Positions 43,901 to 55,800 of a stretch of 64,000 nucleotides of DNA are shown here, piece after piece. Under the pieces are notes generated by a model. That model searched no databases and was not told the origin of the DNA. It saw only the letters and a list, made by a program, of their open reading frames with translations. Source of the stretch: Ipomoea triloba (lineage: Eukaryota > Streptophyta > Magnoliopsida > Solanales > Convolvulaceae); NCBI RefSeq assembly GCF_003576645.1, contig NC_044924.1, forward strand, positions 6,440,093 through 6,504,092. The letters run 5' to 3'. The translations under genes and the position numbers were made by a program. Every line of letters begins with the position of its first letter. The first letter of the stretch is position 1.

Positions 43901-46114
43901 CCGCAAAATCAGCAGAGAGAATAGTCAATCTCTGCAAGGCACGACATGCTGAACTTCGTACCTTCACATTAAAAGGGATGACTGTGTAAAGAAACTCTGA
44001 GCAAAGTTTTTCAGAAAGTTAGAGAAGAGGAACAAGTAATGGAGTTGCAGATGGCATGTGACTTTCATGCCTATGAACCTTGACCAAGAAAAATCACAAC
44101 TGAATGTTGCCGGATGCAGCTAGAATGACTTATTTGTGAAGATATTCTACCTCACGGAATTCATCCTCCAACCCATGGACAAAAGCAAAAGCAGCACTTG
44201 ATGCTGGTAGTTTAAGGGATTTGGCAGTGAGCTGGCCAGGAAAGTTCTTCTCTTTCATGGCTGCCGAAGCTTTCTTTGATAGGGTTTGTAAAAGAATATC
44301 ATGGGAGACCATTTCAACATTCCCAAGGGAATGGAATGCTTCAATTCTGACATTGACACTCATATCTCTGACCATTGAACAAAGCTGCAAGCAAATCATG
44401 CACCATAAGTTCATAACAATGTAAACAAAATACCACAAACTTATTGGCCTTTCTAATGTTACTTCATATAAATAACTTTTATTTACCAGGATTAATTTTT
44501 AAGATTAAACTTTCAAGTGTCATAGAATATAGATGATAAGACTATAAATTAGGGTTTGTACACCTTTTTTAAAAGAATATTTGAATTTATATGATATTGA
44601 TGGCTAATCCTGCCTCTCAACCAGTACCTAAATTTACTACATTGCACTGGAAGCATTAAGCATATCATCATTTGAAAACATTTTTAAAAATCACTTAACC
44701 TTTTTCCTTTGGGAGGAGGAACTGGGGGGAATAAGTCAAAGCACCAAAATTCAACAGGTTCAAATATAAGAAGATAAAGCATTGTGAATAAACCACCTGT
44801 ACAAATAATGCATCTGACCATTCTTGTCTACTTTTCTCAAGGTTGGTAGCCACGAGCAACCGCCCACACTCACTAACCTGGACTCAGAGCAGAACAAAAA
44901 CCATTAGTCACCAATTGGTAAAGTGTCCACACATGAAACCAGAACTTTCTAATATTCACATTTTGTATCCCAAATTGAATTAAAAAGAAAATGGAGGAGT
45001 ATGATTATGCATACAACAGATATACCATCTTAAAAAAGAAATGTTCAATGATTCTCACACTCACATAGAATTATTAGATTCTAAAATGAAGAGTTTCTAA
45101 TGGAGCATTACATGATCTGTTAGAATGCTCTCCAGCTACTAACACAACTAATGTTACAATCCAAAAAGATTGCACAAACTTTAAGCTTCTCACTACCAAT
45201 AGTGAATAAAGTAGGCATTACCCTAGAAGTTCACTTTATAAAGCTCTATCACATTTAAATTTTTCAGTGGTAATTTAACTTTTCCATACAGTTCAGCTCA
45301 TATCCAATACTAGACCACTAATGATAATTCCTACTTAGCAATAAAATTCAAAACAGGAAAATAGAAATAACTAAACTTAGAAAACAGTCTCCGTTTAACT
45401 TCATCTATATACAACCATGATAGAATTAAAATTGAAGAAAATTAGTTCGGTTGTAAGATATCATACCGCTCGAACTGCAGAGCACCGCACAGTATCCTCG
45501 GTGTCGAATAGAAGCTCAACAGCACGAAAATAACAACCTCGAATAAGATTTTGATCTTCAATCAAAATGCATTTACACAATCCAGACAGTCCGTCCAAAG
45601 CAGCACTACGGATGTTCGGATATGGATCCTTGGTAAACCCGAACAGAACTGTAAACAATACCGACGGCCGTATCACAAACCTACTCACATTCCGCAACAG
45701 CCAATACCGGATAGAAATACGTCGTCGGAAAACCAGTGAGAGAAATGCCGATTCGTTGTTGACGTCAGTAGCAGAGAGGGAAAGGAGAATAGATAGAGCA
45801 TCTGCGAGGGAGCGAGTGGAGGCGGAAGGGAGGAGCGAGAAGGAGTCGATGGCGGTGATAACATCTTGTCGTAGGCGAGGGTGGCGAAGAGAGAGCAGAT
45901 GGAGGATGGAGAGGATGGGGCGGTGGTGACTGTCGCGGTGGTTAGGGTTTTGGAGGGAGAGAGTTAGGGTTTTGAGAATAACAGAGAGAGAAGAGTCAGT
46001 GGTGGAGGGGTTGCTGACCAGAGAAAGAACAACGCTTAAGGCCTGGAAAGGGGGAGGTGAATCCCGGCTGTTAATGGCCGCGTTTTCGAACTCTGTAAGG
46101 AGCTGCTTTTCCAT
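40913..46114 (-). CDS. SIEL / Integrator subunit 4-like ARM-repeat protein
   Basis: Exons (minus) 45467-46114, 44797-44877, 44151-44384, 43770-43961, 43264-43404, 42998-43087, 42342-42841 and 40913-41831, all GT-AG, total 2805 nt, 934 aa. That is very close to Arabidopsis SIEL (SHORT-ROOT INTERACTING EMBRYONIC LETHAL), an endosome-associated protein that aids SHR cell-to-cell movement and is the plant relative of Integrator subunit INTS4. HEAT/ARM helices are visible throughout: NIRSAALDGLSGLCK, VRCSAVRAV, VRIEAFHSLGNV, VRSSACRALQRL and VRLQALETMHCMA. The C-terminal beta-rich region ends CIVIECSSDC...SMVVK. The N-terminus starts MEKQLLTEFENA. Confidence 0.92.
41889..42022. repeat. 64-bp tandem duplication in a SIEL intron, plus (GAA)n
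   Basis: 41889-41952 and 41959-42022 are identical (gctcttattaataggcataa...), separated by a few A. Perfect identity suggests a recent event. A (GAA)n run follows at 42050-42074. Confidence 0.93.
43480..43580 (+). mobile_element. SINE-like fragment in a SIEL intron
   Basis: Contains 'ttgtaaccacaaggtcacgatttcgaatccc' with a B-box-like core (GATTTCGAATCCC) and 'tcttcttggttt', as in the 17693 element. Lies between SIEL exons 4 and 5. Ends are unclear. Confidence 0.5.
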
Positions 46115-46271
46115 CGACGATTGCCGCCGGCGTTAGCTCAGGCGGGCGCGAATTTGTCTCTGTTGGAGGGAATTTTATTTTTTAATTATTTCCCATTTGT
46201 TTGCTTTCCCTTTCCAATTTTTAAGCTTTTTTATTCACTTCTAAATTTCTTTAAGTATTTAGTTATTTACC

Positions 46272-46346
46272 GTGCCAAATACCTTGTGGTCTAGTGGCAC
46301 CCGGTGTCCTGGTTTACACTTCCACATGAATGATGGGAGTGATTCG
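46272..46346 (+). mobile_element. SINE 5'-head fragment with 11-bp target-site duplication
   Basis: 75 bp flanked by AGTTATTTACC at 46261-46271 and 46347-46357. It has a perfect A box TGGTCTAGTGG and a B box GATTCGAG near its right end, followed by a (TA)n run at 46361-46399. The body and tail of the SINE are missing. A related head lies at 58229. Confidence 0.7.
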
Positions 46347-46355
46347 AGTTATTTA

Positions 46356-46399
<44 letters not shown>

Positions 46400-46401
<2 letters not shown>

Positions 46402-46733
46402 CAATTTCAATCTAAAATAATTTCACAAATAAGTGATGGAATACACACAAAATGAGAGTAAACATATAGAAATATCTTAAGATGGGTGAAATAATAACTT
46501 AAAATGATAGTAATCAATGGGTTTGAACCTTGGAAATGCAACTATCTTAGAATTTATGAAATAGTGGTCATTTTGTCACCATTTGACACAAACATGATTA
46601 ATCTCAATATGTGAGATTTTAGTGTTCTTGGACTGAGGAACATGTGGTCTAACAAAAAAAATTATGGTGATAGTTAGTTTAAATACAACACCTTAACAAA
46701 TTGAAATATTAACAATTTGGAATATTGTTGTAG
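46400..46733. other. intergenic DNA upstream of the SIEL-like gene
   Basis: AT-rich with no gene or repeat that I can name. Confidence 0.4.
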
Positions 46734-46741
46734 TAATTACT

Positions 46742-47309
46742 AGGGGTGGGCAAAACGGTTCGGGTTACCCTTCGGTTCGGTTTTAAATCGAACCGAAAAA
46801 CCGATCGGTTCATGTTTTAGAAGAACCGAACGGTTCGATTAAAAACCGAACCGAACCGAAAAAACTGAAAGATTTTATAATTAAATATAAATATATATTA
46901 TATATATATTTTTGAAAACGATATATATATAAACTAGAATGAATTTCCAAATTCATTTCAGTTGAAAATTTCAATTTTGGAATTTAATTTTCAGTTTTAT
47001 TTTTTATTTTAATTTGTTTGAATTGTAAATTTGTTATGTTGGTATTTATTATTTAAATATTAGACTTTGGATTTGGGTTATGTGATGTTTCATGTATAGT
47101 TATTACGGTGCCCCGTTAAGTTGCGGTGCCCCTGACCGTTTTTTTGCCTAGGAAATGTTAAAATTCGGGAGTCATAAACCGAAACGAATTAAATCCGAAC
47201 CGAACCCGAACCGAACGCTAATGTTAAACCGAATGGTTTAACTTTTTTAAAATCGAAAAATCGAAACCGAAAAAAAAACCGAACCGAAGGCCGAAACGTC
47301 CATCCCTAA
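46742..47309. mobile_element. hAT-type MITE (568 bp) rich in CCGAACCGAA
   Basis: Ends are inverted copies (AGGGGTGGGCAAAACGG and the inverse of CCGAAACGTCCATCCCT). An 8-bp direct repeat, TAATTACT, flanks it at 46734-46741 and 47310-47317, the duplication size of hAT elements. Both ends carry repeated 'ggttcgg/ccgaacc' words. No transposase. Confidence 0.8.
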
Positions 47310-47689
47310 TAATTACTACACTCTCTTGCATGTAATGTATTATGACCAGACTCTTTACCAATACTATTAGTGTGATTTGATCTAGATTTATATAAAGTTT
47401 TTGTTTCAATGACACAAAAATAAAAAAAAATAAAAAAAAAAAGTTGATTACGAGTATTTATGATTCAACATCAAAGAAATCAAATGGAAAGCTAATGTAA
47501 AGGTTACAACAATTATTGAAATCGTTGCAAAAAGATTGGTGGAACCATATCCATAAGGTTGTGTTGGGATAAAGGCTTTAGTATAGACATGAAGAGATGG
47601 TGGCCTAGCAAAATGATTGATATGATGGAACCTACAACTTAACAAACAAGCTTCCTTTGGATTTCACTTTTATTGAGCCTTTAAGTGAC

Positions 47690-48010
47690 TAATGATACTA
47701 CTTTGAAAATATAAGATCGGCCCAAATAGGGCTAGTTTATTTGATTAGTGGGGGTAACTAATTGATAATATTAGCTGATGGTAGAAAATTGTTTGATAAA
47801 TTAGTTATTTTGGTATAATTTCTTTTCTCAAAAAGCTAATTAAAAAGTTGTTTTGATAAGCTTTTTGAATTTTAACATTTTGGAGTTACAAAAAAAACTG
47901 ATTAACCAAATACTTATATTAATTTTTAACAAAGTCAAACAGCTAATAGTGGTCAAATAAGTCAAAATTGACTGATAAGCTAACTATTTTACCAAACAGA
48001 ACCTTTATGA
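47690..48010. mobile_element. possible MITE
   Basis: The left side has 'agggctagtttatttgattag', and the right side ends 'ttttaccaaacagaacc', the inverse style of many plant MITE termini. Internal sequence is full of 'agctaat/attagct' words. No clean target-site duplication was found, so the call is tentative. Confidence 0.35.
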
Positions 48011-48973
48011 AACAAGTTTGCAACTAACGACTCAAGAAACTCATTTTAAAATTCTAATTCTAGAAAAAACACACACAAGGATTTTAAATGATTGGTTTTA
48101 ATTTGAGTTTTTTTTTTTTACGTAATTTTAATCAAATTACTCTTCTTTGTTCATTTAACTTGTAATACGCACATTCTTCATGAAGAACATTACTACAATA
48201 TAGTAGATTTAAAATTTATACTTAATGGGTTGATGAATCATTGTGAATCATCCCTCATCACTATCCTGTTGGGCTAGAGTATGAGACTTTAGAGACGAGG
48301 AAATTTTGTCAGTTATGGACAAGATTTAAAATTTCTAGAATCTTAATTAAGACAATAATATTGTAATTGGGTGACATAAATATGAAACTGGTGTATATAT
48401 GTTTCCTCGTATGTAATTATATTTAAATCTTTATATGCATAATTGTATGTATGCATGGCATGCATGGTTGTTACTTTATAGGTCAATTATTATTCCATTA
48501 TTGAAGGTATACGTAAGCGCTTTAATATCTTTTGGTAGGCTTTTTAAAAATAAAATAAAAAAAGGAAAAAAGAAAAAAAGAAAAAAGTGCTTTTGTGCAT
48601 CTCATTGTGTGCAAAACGTGTGATTGAAAGCGATATCTAATTTAAAATCTAATAAATAATTAATTAAAAACAATAAACCGGGTGATTGTTGTTAAATTCT
48701 GACGATCACACAGTGGAGTTTAATTCTATGTGATAATTTTTTTGTAAGCACTAATCATCCATCCCATCACTTAATGAATCACTAAGTCATCGTATTTATC
48801 TCTACACGTAGGGCTGTCAAACTGGAACTATATCTAAACCGCCTCGCAATGTGACGGGTTAGTGCCTAAATTTTTTTGTCCAAGAAAATACAGGTCTCGC
48901 AGCTTAGCCTGCAAAAACTGCATACTTCTAATTTACTTCTAACTTATATATACACACACATACATATATATCA

Positions 48974-49297
48974 TGGTTGAAAAAATTGTTAGGCGCTCAT
49001 CGGGCGCCCGTGCATGCGTGTTTTTTTTATTTTTTTTAAATGTGTTTATATTTTTTTTAAAGATTTGATAATTATAAATTATTTAATACTTCAATAGTTA
49101 ATATTAGAATATTAAATATTAACGTAAAAAACATTTAGGGCTTGAACGAAATAATCCTTAAAAAAAAAAAAAGGAACAATTGCTAATCGGCCGACTATGT
49201 AGCCTAGTTGGCCTATTAGGCGACTGAGTGCCTATATTACCAATTATAGTGATAATCTAGGCGGCCTCCCGGCGCCTAGGCACGATTTTTCAACTTT
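48974..49297. mobile_element. inverted-repeat element with GC-rich ends
   Basis: Left end 'ggttgaaaaaattgttaggcgc' matches the inverse of the right end 'cggcgcctaggcacgatttttcaac'. Both ends are unusually GC-rich within AT-rich surroundings. Flanks contain 'atatatat', so a target-site duplication cannot be distinguished from microsatellite sequence. Confidence 0.5.
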
Positions 49298-49316
49298 GAT
49301 ATATATATACTCATCA

Positions 49317-49385
49317 AAATTTACACACTGAATGTTCACAATTTGTTGTGAATATTCAGTATATAAATTGTGTATTTTGGATCTA
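49317..49385. repeat. palindromic repeat related to 18664-18842
   Basis: CACTGAATGTTCACAA, a TTTG loop and TTGTGAATATTCAGT can form a hairpin. It is followed by 'aaattgtgtattttggatc'. Same family as the repeat in the DUF538 intron. Confidence 0.65.
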
Positions 49386-50357
49386 AGTCCAGATTACAAA
49401 GTGGATTTGAGTCCACAAAATAATTAGTCGGAACGAATTAGGCCGCATTGACATCTTATTTATACCATCTTGTTGGGTCAACAGATGGAAGTCTTAGAGT
49501 TGACAGAATTTTACATTTTGTAGGCAAGAATTTAAATGCAGCGCCGCAGCGGTTATAATCCTGGTCTTGGACAGTGTGAAAAGCAGACCAAATCAACATC
49601 ACATAGCTCATCACCAGTTCACCACCATGTATAAAATAGAAATCGCATGATTCTCAAATCCCTTTGAATATTCTGATTCAAATTAAAATGTCAGCTGAGT
49701 TAATTTCATACTTGTTTGTTGGTCAAATTGTTGCAAATTACCGTGTGTAAATGTTGGCTCGATTGTATAGGCCGGAATTTCCTTTTTAGTAATAAATGTT
49801 TTCCAACAATGCAAGTCTAATCTCAAATCGTGATATGTGATGTATATCATTATCTCCATTAGTATTTATATGTATAAACTATTGGTAAAATGACTAAACC
49901 CATTACAAATTAATTAATATATTAAATGTTTTTTTAAAAAAACTCACATTTTAGCTATCTAGCTTAAAACTTGTGTGGGAGTGCTTTACCACCTTTTAAA
50001 AAATCATTTATTGTCTCGATGTGTAGTTATAATTGACCTTGTATATGGTTGTGTTAATCGATAAAAAAATCATACTGCTGTACCAATATTTAGATGCATC
50101 TCCCAACTATAAAAATTAATGTAGAAAATTATATCGTCTTTCAAGATATGAAATGGACCAGCAAATAATTAAAGATAAGTGTAGTCGAAAAAGTAATAAT
50201 AAAAAAAGAAATTTGGATTTAGAAAAGGTGTATGTAGGCCAGTAGTATTTGGAACATACACAAACTTTGGGGAGATTAGTTAATTAAATGTGAATAGAAA
50301 GTGCATTAAATAAATAATAAATTGTTAATAAGCATATATGCTGGGCTCCCTCGCAAC
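49386..50357. other. intergenic DNA before the MDL3-like gene
   Basis: AT-rich, with no supported gene. The right end is the promoter of the next gene. Confidence 0.45.
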
Positions 50358-50364
50358 TATAAAT
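50358..50364 (+). promoter_or_regulatory. TATA box of the MDL3-like gene
   Basis: TATAAAT, 108 bp before the ATG at 50472, on the coding strand. Motif and spacing only. Confidence 0.6.
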
Positions 50365-50471
50365 TTGAAGCAAAGGGCGCATGCATCGTAACAAGCAAAG
50401 CTCGATCTACCAACTCCCTTAGCTTCAGAGACATTATTATATTATATTTAAGCAAAAGTAAAAAAGAAAAG

Positions 50472-52557
50472 ATGCCTTGCTTAGATATATCAACCAATGT
50501 GAAGCTTGAAGACGTAGACGTGGAGTCCTTTTCCCGGGAAGCCACCACCGCCGTCGCCACCATCATCGGAAAACCCGAACAGGCACGTACTCCGATCATC
50601 TCCTTATCTCTATATATATGTTTCAGTGCCTGTGCTTCTTATCAAAGAAACTGATGATCTGAGTTACCTACAAATTAAACTACTGCATTCATCACAAAAT
50701 TATATTTAAAAACTTAATAAGTCTCAATCAAGGTTATATCCTTGATTTATGTCCCTCTTTCTATATGCTAATAAATTTGTACATTTTACTTTAAATGTTG
50801 TACACTTCAATGTTATTAGACAAAATTGTCCCTACTACATTATTGTTATACAAAATTACCCTTACACCGTTATAACACCGTTAGCTTTTAATTCCATCAT
50901 TATTATCATACACCTATATCTATCATATCATTTTCCTATTCCTTAATTATCATTTTAGTAAAATTATTATATAATTAATTTAATGGTTGATTATATTTTA
51001 ATTAAATTTCTATACATGGTAAATCATATATGTGCGTGTATAAAATACATATACTATATTTGTATATATAATTAGAATTAAAATTTTTAATTATTTATAT
51101 TTAATAATATTTTAATATTGGGCATGAACTTTCGCGCATCGCGCGTACAAATACTAGTTATATTATAAGCCAGATAGATTTTGGATATCTCTCATTTAAT
51201 TTCGTATTTTATTTTAGAAACCAACATGCTAGCTCGCCAATACAGGATTACATACATATTATAACCACCGATATGATTGAGCCAACTCGATCGTATATTG
51301 ACCAAGATCGAATTACATATTTGTAATTATTTGTTGAATTATAAATTGTAATCTGTCAGTTGAGCCAACTCATGTGTTAATGTGGTCGTCGAAGCTAAGC
51401 GTGACATTAAGGGCGTGTTTGAATTGGTGGGAGATTTTGCTCTATACTATGAATTTTAATTTGATATCTATTATCATGTTTGTTTGCATATTTTTATTAT
51501 TCTACTATTGAATTCAAATTCTTTAATATTTACAGAACCTATTACCCTTTTGCTTCTATACTTTTGAAGAATGAATCAAAAATAAAGAAAAAGTAAATAA
51601 AAAAGATCATTGCCCATGCATTAAATATGAAATTTTAATATATATACACTCCGTATATATGTATTTATTTATTTTTATTTTATTTTATTTATTTATTTGA
51701 ATTCCAAATCTTATTATCCAAGTAATTGATTTTCATTACCATTCCAATTCCAATGTTTGAACCAAACAGACCCTAAATCATGCATAAAGATTTAAGGTGC
51801 ATTAGATTCAAACATGGGAATCGGAATTAGAATTGGAATCAAATACATGATAATTGACATCCAAAACACCATATCGATGAACCAAACAGACCCTAAATCA
51901 TGCATAAAGATTTAAGGTGCATTAGATTCAAACATGGGAATCGGAATTAGAATTGGAATCAAATACATGATAATCATGGGAATCGGAATTAGAATTGGAA
52001 TCAAATACATGATAATTGACATCCAAAACACCATATCGATGAACAAATACATGATAATTGACATCCAAAACACCATATCGATGAAATGGTGAGGGATAAC
52101 ACATTAAATTATTGGAACTACTGTGGCCTACTTAGGCTTAGTGTGTAATTTCATTTTTCCATGATAAGTGAGTGAGATCAGCTTTTTTATTTCCTCCTTT
52201 TGTAAAGTAGAGATAGGGATAAGAACACTTTTGAATTGAAGTCTTCTTTCTCCCATCCCTTTAATTTGCTTTTGGATCCATTATTATCTATCTTTTTGTT
52301 GGTTAACAAAGATAGTTGGTGTTGTACAGTTTGTGATGATCATCCTGAAAGGATCTGCAAACATAACCTTTGGAGGCAGTAAAGAGGCAGCAGCTCTGGC
52401 TGAGATTGTGTCCATGGGAGGCATCACTACTCAAGTTAAGAGGGAGCTCATCTCCACCATTGGCACAATTGTGGAGAACAAACTCTCCATTCCCAGAGCG
52501 CGCTTCGTCCTCAAGGTCTATGATACCACACTGGCAAAAAGGTTGTCCAAAATGTAG
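50472..52557 (+). CDS. MIF/D-dopachrome tautomerase-like protein, MDL3-like (peroxisomal type)
   Basis: Exons 50472-50582 and 52330-52557 give 112 aa, as in Arabidopsis MDL3. Pro2 is kept (MPCLDISTNVKLEDV), followed by IIGKPEQ, FVMIILKGSANITFGG, EIVSMGGIT, VKRELISTIGTI and RFVLKVYD. It lacks the GWNGSTF end of MDL1-like proteins and instead ends RLSKM, and SKM is a known plant PTS1 variant, so import into peroxisomes is likely. The intron appears to start with GC (CAG|GCACGT); this gives exactly the same 37-codon first exon as the other MIF gene, and the nearby GT would break the frame. The 1.75 kb intron contains a Helitron and nested duplications. Confidence 0.92.
50705..51157 (+). mobile_element. 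non-autonomous Helitron, copy 2 (453 bp)
   Basis: Plus-strand relative of 30425-30878, alike over its full length. The 3' end has the hairpin CGCGC-ATC-GCGCG and CTAG, followed by T, and the 5' end is preceded by A. The usual TC at the 5' terminus has become TT. It sits in the intron of the MDL3-like gene, in the same direction. Confidence 0.88.
51410..52090. repeat. MITE-like sequence with nested tandem duplications
   Basis: 51415 'gggcgtgtttgaattggtggg' and the words 'tttgaaccaaacagaccct' are typical ends of plant MITEs. From 51759 a 120-bp unit is repeated exactly (start again at 51879). Then a 42-bp part (from 51933 and 51975) and a 41-bp part (from about 52002 and 52043) are repeated. 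All lie in the MDL3-like intron. Confidence 0.8.
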
Positions 52558-52852
52558 TCAAAAGTCATTTGATCTGTGTTCAAGAAGCATAATGATATGC
52601 ATAGTTGTCTTAGTTTGATGATTGTAATGTACCCTTGATGCAGTTAAATGAATATGCATTAGCTTGGCTATTCAGTCTAGTACTAGTATTGGCACTCTAC
52701 ATTTCAATGGTGGGCTTACCAAAAGCCTAAAAAAATCACAGCATAGTTTCGGGTGTGATATGACAAAATTGCGCTTGAAATTCGCAGATTTCATTTGATC
52801 ATAATCTCAAATGGTTTGTGTTCGATCAGCTTCTATAATTCACATTAGGTTT

Positions 52853-55800
52853 TCAAGAATCCCCTGAAAGAACTATGGCTGATGCAAAGCACCTTCTTCC
52901 TATTGTGCCCGAGCTCTTTTCTTGCCAGCCTTGGCCGTCCTTATAAACTTCAATCTGCCATCACAGTAGGAGAGTTTTTGGATGATGATACAAATATATT
53001 ACGCGGTGTAATCTAAGCATAATGACAGCAAGAAAGAAATGTAACACACCGTGTCCGCTATGTCTTCTCCTGATTTAACCCCTCCAATGACAAAAATTGT
53101 GTCATTTATAGCAGCAGCTGCTAAATATCCCCTACAATGCTTCATCGGCTCTGTTGTCATCCATTCCCCAAGACGAGGATCATATACTTCAGTGCTTGCC
53201 ACCATTGCAGACCCATCGTATCCACCCAATGCATATCTACATTTAGTTATATAAGTCAACAGACCAGCAACAAGCAGTTGGCATTCTCATTGCAAAGTGA
53301 AATTCTACAGAGGATATTCATTCATGAATTCATCCATCCCAGTTGACTATCAAACATAAATCAGGGCATTGGGATATTTTAATTTTATTTCATAATGTGA
53401 TGCTCTCTATCTATGGTAAAGAATAAAATTCAATTTGCAGGGGACATGGGGATACAAATGGAAATAAGGGTCAAAAGGCTTAAGAAACCCCAGCAAAGTT
53501 GCTGGACCAACTTACTCAAAACTACAAAAGGCAAGCACTGAAGAGAAAGGCGAAACAGTACATACAATTTTCCATCCATCGCAACCAACGCATGACATCC
53601 TCTTTCAGTATTCATACTCTTAATCTTGGTCCAACTATGTTCTCTGGGGTCAAATCTTTCGGCAGACCTGAAACAACATGAAATCATTGTCAAGGCACAA
53701 GAAAATTTACAGGAGAAACAAAGCAGGAAAGTTCAAGACCAATAAGAACCACCTTAACATGGGGTGATAACATTCCCTTTCTTTATCAAACAAGGAAATC
53801 CATTGCAGGTTTAGTACCCTCATGGGGAACATTAAGACATTTAAAAATTGCCTATATAAATGTAGCCATAAAAGGTATAGCAAAGGATTGTAGCTTACTT
53901 CAAATAGATACTTCCATCATATCCACCAACAGCATACAAGGCACCATTGAGTTCAGCCCCAGCAAGAGCAAATCGCTGGACATACACAAACATACCAAAA
54001 CTTATAAGAAACAAATTATGGAGCATTTTGGACCAGAAGGAAAGCCTCAAGTACCAACGTTTTATTTATTTTTGTTGTTGTTTGAAGGGCAGTTAATTTT
54101 GAAATCAAACTAAGTAAAAATGCGAACATGCATATAAAGGGCAAAAATTACCTTCTTCTGCATTGACCGTGTAGTAATCCATCGTCCAACTTGTAAATCA
54201 TACATTTCAACATCAGAAAGGCAGTCATGTCCATTTCCACCGCCAATGGCAAAGATCTTATCATTCAAAGTAGCACTAGCCATACTACCCTTTTTCGCTT
54301 TCAAAGAAGGGTGCGAAGTCCACAAGTTCTTAGCTGGGTCATATGATTCCACTGCACAAAATAGTCGTACTAGAACTGGGCTCTAACAAATGTAAAAAAA
54401 TAAAAATAAAAAAATAGAAGGCCGTATCCATTACGCAAAGTTGGCACATCATGCAGAAGGGAAGAAACACATGCAATACCTGTGTCATACCACACACAGC
54501 CAGTTCCGCCACCAAGCGCATAAAGTTCTCCATTCAGCTTTGTAACTGAAGTATAAGATCGAGCTGAGTTCATGGGTTGAAGAGACTTTATTACATTAGG
54601 TGAAGGAGAATATAAATCTAGTGCTGATAACCATGTTTCACCATCATATCCCCCAACTAAATATATAGACTCCTCAGTGACCAGGTCCAGTCCAACTGTC
54701 TGACTCACTGTCTCATCAGCGTGTATCATTAAAGGATTAGAGACCAACTCCAACTTCACACATCTACTTTTTAGTTGCTGAATCTCTTTTTCTGCTTCAG
54801 CCTGAAATGCCATGCAAAGAAAGTGGAGAAAGGAAAAAAAAAAAAAAAAAAGTTATGAAGCATTGGTATCTAAAGAACACATGTAAAATGAATTACAAAG
54901 TGTAGAGAGAAACTAAATTTGATCAGCTTATAGCAATGCCGGAAGCAGATAATCTCAACTTCAAATCAAAATAAGGCTGTAGCTTTAGAATGCAGTTTTA
55001 CTACCGCACATCATATTAAGTGCCAAATGAATTTGAGATTGGTACAGTGAACAGTGATAGGAAATACCAGTTTCTTCTCCAAACAATCCACCTTCAGCTT
55101 ATGTGTTTCCTTAAAAGCCTTGAATTCTTCCATTCCTTGAACCAACTGAAATCAACAAAAGCAAAACTTGTATAAATGAAGTATGATAATTTCCATTGTA
55201 AAAGACAGATCAGCAAACTCATTAGTAATAACATGTACCTGAGCTATGACTGAAGGATAAGAAGTTGAGTCAACTGAGCTTTTGTCGTTCTTCTCATCCA
55301 AATCCTCTAAAACTGCATTTGGCTCTTGAGAAGTGTCATGCTCCACAGCCTCATATCTGGAATCACTTTCCATCAGAGCAGCACTTTCAACTGCTTGTCC
55401 TGTCACAGGGGCGTCTGAGCATGCAAGATTAATGGCCAATTCCTTTAGTTTCATGTACATTAGGTCCTTCTCGCCTGGCTCTGCTAAAGTACCTCCAGAC
55501 ACCTCCCCCTTCTGGTTATCACCATTCAGATGAAGAGAATCTTTAGTTACTAATGCCCCAGTAGACTCACAAGAGTTGGCAAAACCATTTTCTGGACCTG
55601 GCAACTTGAAATATCCTGTTTTCTCTCTCATGTCATTAGAGGGTAAACCATTGAATATATTCATCCTACTTGTTGCATTCCATGGACTGATGCTACTTGG
55701 ACCAATTACTTGAGAAGACAGTCTAGAGATTAATTTACTGGTTTGAGCATGATCAAGCTCAAACCAGAAAAGATTCTGACAATAATAGTTGTCCAAAATT

